Part shown: piece after piece, positions 1 through 10,904 of the stretch
Numbering within the stretch: position 1 is the stretch's first letter
Layout: the number at the start of each line of letters is the position of its first letter
Assembly: GCA_021432635.1 (NCBI GenBank)
Contig: MU270051.1
Span: 434,001-498,000 of the forward strand
From: Thozetella sp. PMI_491
Taxonomy: Eukaryota; Ascomycota; Sordariomycetes; Chaetosphaeriales; Chaetosphaeriaceae
Length of the DNA: 64,000 nucleotides
Reading direction: 5' to 3'
Translations under genes and position numbers: made by a program
The notes under the pieces: generated by a model
Databases searched by the model: none
Told to the model about the DNA's origin: nothing
The model's input: the letters and a program-made list of their open reading frames with translations, nothing else

Positions 1-11
1 GGGTCTTGTAA

Positions 12-1467
12 CCGCTCCTCCCATACCTCTATGCTGCGAGAGCATCACTGACTGATTACGGCCGCGGTTGGAGCAGATACAAGCTTTGCCCGCTCGCAGG
101 AATGTTGTCGATACTGCTGTCCCTTGGGGGCAGCATCATCCCCATGGAAGTAAGCGACTACGAGAACGTCGATGCCTTTCAGTACCAAGGCATGGTGGCG
201 ACAGCAGATGGGAAGGTCGTCGACGAAGCGGGCAACGAGTCAGAGAAGACCTAGGCCGAGAAGTTTGCGGACCAGGTCCAGCATCGCGCGAGAAACCCGA
301 ACGGTAGTCGTCCAACGGTGAGCCTTGCCGGGGGTATGCTTCTGCAGACCCTGGCCATAGATGCCATCCTAGCTGCTTGCTGGTTCCTCGAGGGTGGGGC
401 TGTACTTGTTTGGTGGTGCGAGGTAAGACTTGTCCCCGCTCTCGATTAAGTTACGCGCCTTACCAACAACCTCTTCTATAATTGCTAGTCTTACTATTGG
501 ATGTTCATCTGGTACCTAATGGTAGCATTCTCATCCGTACTTGGTAAGCCATAGACACCGGATTTCTCCTTATCCCAACCTCACGTGGTGATCTAATAGG
601 GCGCAGAGAACTTTCCCGGTGTTCCCTTCACGAACACCCATACTATTCGGTGCTGGCGTGCCCCACGCGTTCAGATCGATGAGGATTCTCCCTGGGTCAT
701 CTCTCCCTTGGAGACCAAGCTGCCAGGCAGAGCTACCATCCCGAAATGGACGACCTATTAATGAACCAGGATGGTGCTCGGATCCCTCGTAAGCTAGTGC
801 CAGAGATGCGAACCATGACAAGCCCCCACGATAGCTTCAGCACTGGCTCATCTGCCGATGGATTTGGGCGCCCGTTGACGCGGCGCCCGACGGCGATGAA
901 ACTGCAAGAAAACGACTTTGTGGACCCCATTGACGTCTTGACGAAGTTGGAGAAAGGCTATTCCAATATGGCTCGGATCTGGATGGACTCCTCCAAGCCG
1001 TGGTCGCAGTCCGACGACGCATTCTATGTTCTGCTCTCCGTCAAACGCATCTCAGGCGTGCATGCCGGGTTGCGGGTGGTATCCAAGATCATCTCCATTG
1101 GCGTTTTCGCCATCGGCACGCGTTCTTCGCGTCCGCGACACTCATCACCAACCTGGAGGCCATGACGGCCGCAACTTTAATTCTGTGCGCAGGTATATTT
1201 GGTAGAGTAACCGTACGTCGCCCATCCCCAGTTCCCTACATGGCCTGCCGAGAGTCCCGAAGCTAACTGAGCGAATACCAGGCTATGTAGATGGCGAGCA
1301 CCATGATGCATCACAAGCCTGTGCTCCACCGCGTCGTCAGGACCCGCGAGGAGGCCGGCAAATATCTCGAGGCCATCTTCCGCAAAGACGAGATCGCATT
1401 TGAAGTCAAAGGCCACATCATTGTCCAGGGGCGGTGCGTGAAGCGATTCGGGAAGCGGCTTCGCTAG
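12..1467 (+). pseudogene. Decayed gene for a multispanning membrane protein
   Basis: I do not recognise a named family. Three segments join in phase through good introns: 12-422, 489-543 and 607 to about 758. They encode hydrophobic stretches such as AGMLSILLSLGGSIIP, MLLQTLAIDAILAACWFL and YYWMFIWYLMVAFSSVL. A later segment (about 760-1212) and a terminal exon (1282-1467, ending VQGRCVKRFGKRLR) continue the same kind of protein. The frame is broken by TAG at 252-254, by a loss of phase near 1120 (one side reads SIGVFAIGT, the other FFASATLITN), and by TAG at 1288-1290, directly after the last acceptor, where a Trp codon would be natural. No intron explains these breaks. The real 5' end may lie outside the window. 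It could instead be a live gene with assembly errors; the pseudogene call is moderately supported. Confidence 0.45.
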
Positions 1468-2018
1468 AGCAACATTCTCGGCGTTCTAGCGCCCGTATAA
1501 TTTAACAAAGATGGCAGTAAACGGACCGGCGGACCGGCGCCGGATGAATCAGCAGCGGTGGGAGGACCGCAGCACGTCTAGACGAAACAACCTAGCAAAT
1601 GGGGCTGCACGTGGCGAACTAGGTACTTTCCTCCATGGCGGTTATACTTTATACGTAGTATTTGCTGCTGGGGCTGGTGCACCGACCTATTGCCCCTTGT
1701 ACCGACTCGGCGTCTTGGCACCAGGCAGCTGGTTCCTTCAATCAACCTTTCGCCCTAAGAGGCCAAATTACAACCGCAAGCGCCGGGATGGAACCTCATA
1801 GACACGTGCTGTTTTGTTTTTCTGAGTAAGAGTAGCAATAGAGGCCCGCCTTGGTGAGCTATTCCCATTGGCTACCTGCGCATTGCCTCTAACTAGAGAG
1901 ATAGCCACTCCGGCGCTGATGGCAGCTTGTGGCTGAAAGGAGTATTCCTAACTCCGATATTGGCGCTACCAAAGTAAGCGGGTAGCGAACACTATTGTGC
2001 TCCTCGGCTTTACTAGAA

Positions 2019-2045
2019 AGGATTGACACAAGACTTGTCAATCCT
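2019..2045. repeat. Perfect 10-bp inverted repeat with 7-nt loop
   Basis: AGGATTGACA at 2019-2028 is followed after seven bases by its exact reverse complement at 2036-2045. It lies in non-coding DNA between the pseudogene and the con-13-like gene. It could form a hairpin or be a remnant of a mobile element or a dimeric protein-binding site. Confidence 0.6.
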
Positions 2046-2684
2046 CTCGCAGGGCTCATCCGGTTCTGCAGCCGCCGTCCGCAAGAGGCTATGCTCAAGT
2101 ACGTACGAGTCAGCCGGTTCTGCAGCATCCCTGTCATCCAGTTGCAAAGCTATGGATTTAGCAACACGCTAAAATCATGGCAGCGTGCTCGACAGCAAAA
2201 TAAACTTGATGCATAGCTACAAGCAAATATCAAGGGATGCCGTTGGGTCGAACGAACAAGAGGCTGTCGCAAAGTTTCTGGGGTTGCTATGGTCTATCGG
2301 GGTTAATAAGTGACAGGAAGGCGAATAAACATGCGAACAGAGTCTGGCTAGTCACCCAGGCGTAAAAAAAAATGAAGACCCACACGCCTCCCCAGCACAG
2401 TTGCTGCGAATGGTCGTGTATTTTGACGTAGGCGTGCTAGCCTCGCACCTAATAATATTTACCTCGTCTATGCTGTACCCGGGTACCTAACCCGCCTTGG
2501 AACACTTCTCAACTAAGCAGCAGGATTCCTTCACTGCCACCATTCTTCAATAGTCTAGGCTGCTGCGTATGATTCCACGGCATGACCCCCGGCTTTGGGC
2601 TCGAGCTTCACCTCAGAACCAGTATACCTCTCATAGCCCCTTGTAGTTTGCCATTGGCCCTCAATGTTCAACCCAGGAGGAACG

Positions 2685-2692
2685 TATATAAG
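2685..2692 (+). promoter_or_regulatory. TATA element of the con-13-like gene
   Basis: TATATAAG lies 141 bp upstream of the chosen start codon at 2833, with a CCATTGG box about 30 bp further upstream. The arrangement suits a strongly expressed or regulated fungal gene. Function is inferred from position. Confidence 0.5.
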
Positions 2693-2832
2693 TATGTATC
2701 GTTGCCGTTGACGGTGCAGTTTCTCCATAGCCTCGGCCTCATCACGACCTAGTAGCCAAAGCACCAGACCAAGCAGCTTCTGCCTTCCTCTTGTCAGAAT
2801 CACCTTGCCCGTTCTTCAAATCTGGGGCCAAT

Positions 2833-3901
2833 ATGTCCATGAAGGCCAAGATTCTCGCCCTGGCTGGCGCTATCGCCACCGTGTCGGCCGCTGTCGCAGA
2901 CGACAAGCCAACCATCAACCCCCGAACTAACTATGACCAAGTCGAGCAGGGGCTGCGGGACCACCTGTAAGTGTGCATCCGCCGCATTGGCTACAAGACA
3001 CAAGACGTTGGTGCTGGGCTTGAAGTTGACCGTTCTTCCAGAAACCCTATGCACTCGACCTGGGACTACTGGGGCGCCGGATGGATTCCCAAGGCCTGCA
3101 AGGACTTTGCAACTGGTCACGGCTTGAGCCCGTTTGACTTCACCGTCTTCAACGTCCACTACGATGATTGTTCAGAGCCGTGGATCTTCTGCCGCCACAA
3201 GAGCTCGCACGCGTCTGAGATCGACATGATTGACATTTTCGGCCGCATGCCTGTGCACATGCGGTCCTATGTTCGGTAAGAGAGACCGACCCGTCTCTAC
3301 TCTCATAAGGACGCAGAGACTAAAACATTATCCTCCAAGGCAATTCATGGCCACCCCTGGCCTTAACGACGGCATCGCTGGCTTGTGGATGTACCCTGGC
3401 GATGTCCTGGTAGAGGACCGTCCTACCGCCCAGCTCCTTGCACACGAGTTCTCCCACGGGCTCGACTACATGGCCCTTCAGCAGTACGGCTCGCCGTTCT
3501 CGGGCACCGACATCTGGAACAGCAACTATGCCCAGGACAGCGCCGTCCCGACTGACTACAGTCGCACCAACTTTGTCGAGGACTTTGCTGAGGTCGGCGT
3601 CATCGGCCTGTACGACAAGGTCGTGCCCGGAGGCATCGGAAACATCCAGCCCAACTGGAACGCCATCTTCCACCAGTATGCCACCTACCAGGGCTACCTT
3701 GGTGACAACATCCTCCCCGGAGGCAGCTGCCGTAACCGTATCGGCAACTCTGAGACGGTTCCGATGGGCAACAGCGCCAAGGCGCGCCGTGATCTGGGCC
3801 CGAAGCCCGACACCAGCTTCAAGAACTCGACCATCAACGTCATTGAGCCCGATGCGAAGTTCGAGGGTGTCGTGCACTCGCACTTCCATCACACCCACTA
3901 G
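2833..3901 (+). CDS. Secreted con-13-like protein with HExxH metallopeptidase-type motif
   Basis: The gene has three exons, 2833-2966, 3042-3275 and 3340-3901, giving 309 aa with phase kept across both introns (75 and 64 nt). Residues 1-22 form a signal peptide rich in Ala. From memory the protein resembles the fungal conidiation-specific protein 13 family. The conserved core contains HEFSH at about residues 158-162, followed by GLDY. A downstream acidic stretch, NFVEDFAE (about 200-207), could supply a third zinc ligand as in gluzincin peptidases. Cys residues before the core suggest disulfides. Whether it is an active peptidase is not known from sequence. TATA and CCAAT elements precede it. 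The start is the first ATG in front of the signal peptide; a second Met lies two codons on. Confidence 0.8.
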
Positions 3902-4203
3902 AGACTCTCTTGAGATACGAGTCCTGAAAAGGGAGATGCTGTACATATAATTTTTCATGTCCATATTCACACCTTTAGTACTATTAGACATACGCGGCAA
4001 GATTCTATTTTCCACAGAGGAAATGAATACGAAATTATCAGATCGAACTATTCTTCTAATAGTAGACTTGAGCTGACAACAAAATGCGGCGAGCTAAGTA
4101 AGAAAGAACTATGATCCAACTCATTCCAATTTGAATACCTCCTCTAGCGTAAGAAGGCCACGATACTTGAATACGAACGGGTTTTGCAAGTTTCCACACG
4201 CAA

Positions 4204-5977
4204 TTATTGTCCCTTATCCCTACCAGGCGCTTCCGAGCTCGCATCGAGCTCGTAAGTAGGCAGTTTCTCCGGCTCCGATAACGGGCTCCGCGGGTCAACA
4301 GCAACGATGACATCGTCTTTGTGAATTGGAAGTTGGTTTCCTTGTATCTCGGATATTCGTCGATCTCCCGTATAATCGGCCATTAGCTCGGTAGTGCGGC
4401 GTTCGATAGCCACCGTGCCGTGTTCCATATCAACGGCGTTGTCTGTGCGCCCGTTGGAAGCACTTTGCGCAGCCCTCGTTTGGTGATTATGCTTATTTCG
4501 TCGGTACATGTAGTAAGCCACCAAGCCGAGGGCGATCACGACGAATGCCACAGGGAGCCCGACCTGTAGCCCCAGATTAGAGTTCCCACCTGAGGAGGAT
4601 GCATCTCCTCCGCCGGTTGTGCTGCTAGGCTCGCAGCTAGTAGTGATCCTATCTGGGAAGCTGTCATTTCCAACCTGAGGACTCAGCCAGAATGTCCTGT
4701 TCGCGTAATCGACGTGCAGATAGTTCAGAGCGAGAAATATGCCCCCAAGAATGGGGACATTATTGCCCAAGTCTGACAACCCCGTTTGCACGCCTGCCAT
4801 CACACGGGAGTTGTTCACGACGGCGTACTTCCCTTGCTCGTCTGTTCCGCGCTCTTGAGATATGAGTTCATAATGAGGTATCACTGTAGAATAACCTCCC
4901 GCAAGCTTGATGGTCAGCGTGCCGATTAAATGCTCGCGATCGGCTGGGTATGTCTGCTGTGTGTAGGTGCCGTCCGAGTCGTTCGAAACCCAACGTGTAA
5001 GATTTTGCCAGGTTGCAAACATGGCAGGAGTCCACGTAAATGCATTCTGGATCGTGTCGATGCATGCAGTGATAGTTGAGTCCGGATCGTCAAACAGAGA
5101 ATGGTCGCCTTCGGAATTGGTAAGAATTACATCCTCAAGAAGCACCTGAAGAGGGCAGTTGATGGGCGCGGCATAACCCCACATGGGGTATACCGCTCTC
5201 ACTTTATTATCGTAGCGAGCCTCATTGTTGCCACCCACGATTAGCTGGCCGTCCCGTGGATATAGTTCGGACCGCGAGCCGTAGTCAATGCTGAACTGGG
5301 AGCTCGGGGCCAAGTCGTGATCCACGAGGCGCTCAAGTACCGACGACTTGGGGCCCAGAGCTAATGCACTCTTGTTCAACGCATCATGATTCGCCCAGAC
5401 CTCAAAGGGGAAGTCCGGGACAATAGCCGAGCTATTCACACCAACGAATGTCGCGTTGTCGTAGCCCTGTACTACCGTGGTAGCGCCGCTTGGCCTAGGG
5501 TCGACGACGCTGCATCATTGTAATCAGCACACGCAGCTCTCACTGTGGCAAGCTAGAAGTGCACTGACCTAACATTCCAGTCCTTGAGGTTTGGTACCTG
5601 CTGGAACGAGCTGCCCACTGTTTTGTACACACTTCCGGAGGTGCCCTCGCACGTCGTCAAACCGGTGCTGTTCGACGGACAGTCCAGGACATTGCGAACC
5701 CTAGTGTTGTTCAGGATGGTTGACATGCGAAGTCCTTGGACCTGCCCACCCAGGACGAGACGGATGCCCCTATTCACAGCGACGCCATCGGGAAACGTGA
5801 CATTCTTGTCTTTGTTAGAGGGTACCCAGGAACAGCCAAGACGGTTCATACAGTGATGGGCAGAACAAGCGGGCTGACGGAGCAGTTGCTTGCGGTGGTT
5901 GCCGCCACGAGCAGCCCAACAATAAGGACTACTCCATGAAATTGGCTAGCAGATCGATATAGGAAGGATGGTTCCAT
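4204..5977 (-). CDS. Membrane-anchored aspartic-protease-like protein, probably inactive
   Basis: Three exons on the minus strand (5977-5852, 5804-5569, 5509-4204) give 555 aa. The first intron is only 47 nt, with a CTAAC branch site. Residues 1-30 hold a hydrophobic signal peptide. The body has the layout of fungal membrane peptidase A1 proteins, including ALALGPKSSVLERLV, FSIDYG and GQLIVGG. The two DTG catalytic motifs are not kept: the first region reads STILNNTRV, and the second reads CIDTIQNAF. A Ser/Gly-rich linker leads to one transmembrane helix (VGLPVAFVVIALGLVAYYMY) and a cytosolic tail of roughly 110 residues. I infer a pseudoprotease, perhaps a wall sensor or receptor; substrate binding is untested. 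Confidence 0.8.
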
Positions 5978-6899
5978 GGCTATAGCCGTGGTAACCGGCG
6001 TGAGATGCGGTCAAGGCATGCCGGTAAGTGGGACACGGACTGGGTGGAGGTCCAAAGGTGTTCGAGTTTTGTAGCAAAGCCACTCTATCAGCCCCCATTG
6101 TCTCCAGTTTCCGCTGCAGACAATCATGTGTGCAAATAATACGGATTAACGCCCAAAGATATCCACGACCTTGGCTGCAGGTGGCACCCAATCGGAAACT
6201 CGGCGTCGGTGAAGCTGAAAGCCTCAGCCGACCTCGATGTAGATTAGTGCGCCGGGGTTGAGGCAGTGCTGCCGTTTTGGCTGCACGGCTAAGAACGCCG
6301 TTGGCTCGTGCAAGGACGATTGGGTATAGGAAGTCTATCGATTGCTTGCGCGCTGTAGAGACACTTCACCAGATGAGGCTGGAGATCGTGGGGGGTTGGA
6401 TACCAAGCCTTGGCACGCTGGTGCTGGTTGAAACGGCGCGGCCTGGGCTCGTCACTTATGGAGGGTTGGGAGGGAGGTGGTGTGAGATGAGTCTTTAGTT
6501 CAAGCTCGGTGTGCCAATAAAGGAATGGCCGAAACAGGCAGAGGTCGCTATCACGAAGGACGAGGATGACTCTACAGCCTAGGAAATAGGCCACGCAGAA
6601 CTGGGAGGGGGAGGGAGCCTGGTGTGGCGATTGATACTGGAAAGTGTCCAAAAAATTTCCAGCTGGCCAGAATTTATCATGGTGTGTCTCTCTTTTGGTG
6701 GGAGGCGTACAGCCGAGGCTCTCCAGCACCCTGACCATGGCTACTAAGGTATTAGGTAGGTTGAGATTGTGGACATACAGCCATGCCCCCCGGTGCCCCC
6801 CGTACCACCCCTTGCCAAGAAGGTTGTTCCCGTTATGGTAACGCGCCGTCGCCTGAAAGTAAAACAAATCGGCGACGCCACCTAGCGAACATTGGCGGA
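5978..6899. other. Intergenic region, no gene seen
   Basis: This region lies between the start of the aspartic-protease-like gene and the 3' end of the permease gene, both on the minus strand. The open frames present are short, lack fungal codon bias and match nothing I know. Confidence 0.6.
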
Positions 6900-8838
6900 C
6901 TACTGCCGCTTGACTTTGTGAAACACAGTAACGACGGTCCCATCTTCCAGCACATCCTTAGACTGCTCAAGTTCGTAACCACCAATCTTAGGTAGCACCT
7001 TCCTCCAGACCGCCCAGTAGACGACGCCGAGTAGCAGCGCCCCAATGCCGATGATCGGATAGAGCCAGTACGGGAGATTGGTGTCCCCCTTGCCTCCAGG
7101 CGGGTACAGGAACGGCGCGACCAGGAGGAAGCACTGGCCCACCATGAAGAAGAAGGCGAGGGGATACCAGACCTTGAAGGGTCGTGGCGCGTCGGGCTGC
7201 TGCCAGCGCAGAATGAAGAGCCCAATGACGACCAGCAGCGCAAGGACGCTGGACGGATAGCCCTCAACATCGATGATGAAGTTGTACGCATCGCCAAAAG
7301 GTATCGCAACAATGACGATGAAGGATGGGATAAAGTGAAGCAAAAGACCCGAGGACGGCGAGCCTGCCGGCCAACTAGAAGCCCAGAACTTCTGGGCCGG
7401 AATGACGCCTTCCTTGGCCAGCTCTTGGTTGACGCGTGACTGGGCGAAAGTGATGGTCAAGACGTTGCCGAGGGCGGAGAGAGCAACAAAGACGCTGGGG
7501 CGCGTTAGTGATGCCTCCGCGACTCTCTCAGCGACATGGAGGCGGTCTTACCTGAGCACACGCTTGGCCGTGTTGCCGAACACTTTGCCAAAGAAGTATG
7601 CAGCTACAGTGACGCCGCTGCCGGCAATTTCCTTGGGGGTGGCAGCGGAGAAGTATGCTACATTTGCGAGGAGATAGAGCACGCCGCAGATGCCCAGACC
7701 AAGCGGTCCAGCGATCTTCAAAGTATGGACGGGCCTCTTCACCTCGTTGAGGACGTAAGCTGCGTTCGACCATCTGCTTTCACATCAGCACTTGTCAAGG
7801 GATAGGCGTCTTTAAGACTGGTCCTTACCCAGCATATGAGTTGAGAACCTTGAAGAGGGCAGAGGCATAGAGGTTGCCAGACGTGGCGCTGCCTGCGAAC
7901 GCATCCCGGAAGCTTGAGTGAGGATCGGGCACTGCTTTCACACCCCCACCGAGGACAACCCATCCCGTCACGACGATGAAGAGTAGAATGATGATCTTGA
8001 TGGAGGAGAGAAGGTTCATCAGGAGCACACCGGCCTTTGGGGTGAATGTGTGGATGATGGTCACAAACACAATGACGCCAATAGCGATCCCGCGCTGCTG
8101 CCACTCCGTTGCTGTACGACCCGCAGCACTCATTATGTTTGTGGCGAAGACAATACAGCCAGAGGCTGGAGACGGCAAGTGCCCGTCAGCAAGCATACGT
8201 GGTATCGGTGGTACCGCGAAGGGAGGTGGGGGCACGGGCGGGCTGCGTACCTGTGAAGCCGAGCACGATCGCTTGTACAGCAAATACCACGGTTGCCAAA
8301 AACCGCGGCCGGCGGTAGACGGCTTCGAGATAGAGCTTCTCGCCGCCGCTGCGGGGGTACATGCAGCCAAACTCGAGCCACACGAAGAGCCCGCAGAAGG
8401 AGAGAGCGAAGCCCAGCACCCAGAGCATGAGCGCAGCCCCGACGCTGCCCACGCCCTGGGTGATAGACGACGGCGTCGAGAAGATACCGGTTCCTATGAT
8501 ACGGCCGACACTGCAGGCTCAAAGTTAGCCCGATACGGACCGAAATCGGCCTCCATTCTGGCGCAAGCATACATGAGCAGCGTCGTCGACACAATACCCA
8601 GGTGGCGGCCCATGCCGCCATGGACTGCTTCTTCTAAGGTGAGCTCGCCGGGCTGGTAGGGCTGTTCGGCGACCATCTCGCCGTCAAATGACGTATCCAC
8701 GGTCGCGGCCTTCTCCCCCGGGCTTCCACCGGGATTCGGGTTCCCCGAGGCCGGTGTTTCACCGGCCAATACGGCCTCATCCTCCCACTGGCGCCTCCAA
8801 AAGAAAGCTCTCGCTTTCTCGCCCAGAGACCAAGCCAT
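6900..8838 (-). CDS. High-affinity methionine permease-like transporter (APC superfamily, Mup1 type)
   Basis: Five exons (8838-8573, 8510-8251, 8165-7829, 7773-7552, 7494-6900) give 559 aa, close to the usual Mup1 length, and every junction keeps phase. The protein should sit in the plasma membrane with about 12 helices and import methionine or related amino acids with protons. TM1 carries the APC substrate signature GRIIGTGIFSTPSS, encoded across the first intron. Later landmarks include GFTASGCIVFATN, WSNAAYVLNEVKRPV and ALGNVLTITFAQSRVNQELA. The hydrophilic N-terminus of about 80 residues has Lys and acidic residues that in such permeases serve arrestin-ubiquitin turnover. The start at 8838 (MAWSLGEKAR) is the first plausible Met; an in-frame Met lies upstream. 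It is divergent from a methyltransferase gene. Confidence 0.88.
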
Positions 8839-10904
8839 CTTGCCGCTCCTGCCGTGACGGTCGACTGCGCGGGTGGTCGAGTATGCACCAGAGTGCGACG
8901 ATCCCAATGGGCTGGCTCTGCGTTTCCTGCGGTGGCTCGTGTCACACAAGTTACGGCGGTCCGCGACAGTGTTCCAGTCGGTCGCGTGAGCCCGGGCAAG
9001 TAGGTACGCAGGTGTGAAGCTGCCGCCGGCAGGTGTTAAAGGGCTTTGGGACTTCTTTTATGATTCCTTTTCGGTGTCGCCGTGGAAGGATCTTTGTGAA
9101 GCTCTCGAGGGATCTATGGCGTGCTCGACGTCGGTGTTGCGTGCTATCTATCAGACCGTATCGCGTAGCGCCGGTTGGTGATTGTCGCCTGTCGCCAGAC
9201 CAGCGTCCCATCGCATGTACAGCGACCTGCCGCCTAAATACGCCGAATCGGCAGCTTTCTACCCTTGCAATCATACGCTGGGGCTCCGAGCGAGCGGCTG
9301 TGCCGTTGGACCCTAGAGGTCGCCAACCTTCGCGTAAAAGTTCCCTTCTATTCGCAATGCGATCTTACTAGTCTTCCTAGGTCTCGCCCAGGGTTGGACG
9401 AGACGAGGATTGCACCAGCAGACGCGAGCATCGAGAAGCGGCCCGACTGTGTTCAATAGGTGTCTTGCGCCATCCCATACGTACACGTATAGATACACGT
9501 ACAGACTAATTGCGCACTACACACCACGTCGATGTTGATAGCTGAGTGCGATGCTGGAATGCCGACAGACAAAATGTAACCATTCCTGCCATGGGAGGTC
9601 CGGGCACGGCAGACGTTCCATGGATGCGGTCTGGTGGCCGGCTTCAGCGGCAGATGGAAGGGTATATTATCAAGACTATGTACAGTTGGCATTCGGCACT
9701 CAAAACGAGAGACAGCCGTGCTCTGTGTCGCACCCAAGCCGAGCTTTGCTTCTCATCTTTGTCTTTGGTCTAGGTTGATCTACGACCCGGCTTGGCACCA
9801 TCCGGCCCCCGATCCGGATACCAGCCCGATTCGAAAGTGGATTTGTGGGGGACAGCGCTTGGCGTCTTGGTCCGGCCGACATGTCTCGGGTTTTGGGCGA
9901 GACCCTTGGTTAGCCAAGGACGAGATTTTCTTTTTCTGCTTAGGATGTTCCGGAGACCTGCATCGATGTGCAATCTAGTGGGGTGGTAAGCTTTCGAAAG
10001 GAAACACGAGAACTGGTGGCGCCAGAGTCTATTTGCCATGGTCCTTTTTCGGGCGTATAGGCACTCCTGTACTGCTGGTCTTGGCCTTGTACAGTACAAA
10101 CGGGTGACTAGTACACGTTTAAAAAGAACCCGCGCGATAACCCAGGGAAGGGAAGGGGGCGGGGCGGGCGGGGAAGGAGAATGATAAGAGGGGGGTTGCT
10201 TCCAATGCTTCCCACCGAACCAGACATGGCTGATTGTGACGGTCACACGTTATAACTACTTGCTTGTCACCTCCCGAGATCGACCTCTCGACCACATCAA
10301 GACACGGCTATTAAGGGTTGGGGTTGGGGCTGGGTTGGGGCCGCTATCCATCACTTGCATAATACATGCGGGGTTTCATGGTCAGGGCCTGCACAATCTC
10401 TTGGCATCACTGTATGCACAATTCGGTGGGAGCCACGATCCAGCCACTTTAGCGAGGACTCGCCCACGTGCATACTTGGCTAAGTGGACGGGAGGATGGG
10501 AGCTTCGCTAGCGCGGCGACAGGGACGACGAGGCCATTCGCAAACATCGCATTGCCCGAGAGCACCCGGAAGAGCATCCTGCACGCTGCCCCGAGCGCCT
10601 GGCCCCAATTAATCGCCCGTCGCTCCCTTGTCGCGAGAAGCGCGATTGCGCCCGAGGCCTGCCTGGCGGCGGCTCCAGCCCCGATCGCAATCAGTGCGTG
10701 GGGAACCGCCGACGGAGCCGGGGGCGTTGATCACGACAAACTCCCAGCTCGCAGCCCCCATCGCGCATCTGCAGCTGAATACTCGAACGCGACGACGTCG
10801 CCGGCCCAGTGCCACGGCGACTTGTGGCCCATCCGGCAAACCTAATCGCGCACCAACTGGCTCGGCTTTGGAGCGGTGCTCGGCTATCGCGACGACCGAC
10901 GATC
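8839..10904. other. 2-kb divergent promoter region with G-rich tracts
   Basis: This spacer separates the permease (minus) from the methyltransferase (plus). I see no convincing gene. Two G-rich patches lie at about 10143-10195 and 10311-10340. The second is telomere-like. The rest is unremarkable, though regulation of both neighbours must be located here. Confidence 0.55.
10311..10340 (+). repeat. Telomere-like G-rich repeat tract
   Basis: The tract begins TTAAGGGTTGGGGTTGGGG and continues with two further G-runs, giving five runs of three or four G separated by two or three bases. It resembles degenerate TTAGGG repeats and meets the usual pattern for an intramolecular G-quadruplex. Confidence 0.6.

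Larger units (their letters stand above)
1468..2832. other. Intergenic region, no gene seen
   Basis: I see no convincing coding exon here. It contains a perfect 10-bp inverted repeat at 2019-2045 and a 13-bp direct repeat at 2060-2072 and 2114-2126. The last 200 bases form the promoter of the con-13-like gene, with a CCATTGG box at 2651-2657 and a TATA element at 2685-2692. Confidence 0.6.

Noticed and set aside
3320-4015. 231-codon open frame on the minus strand over the con-13-like gene
   Set aside because: It is the antisense shadow of a well-supported gene, without its own motifs.
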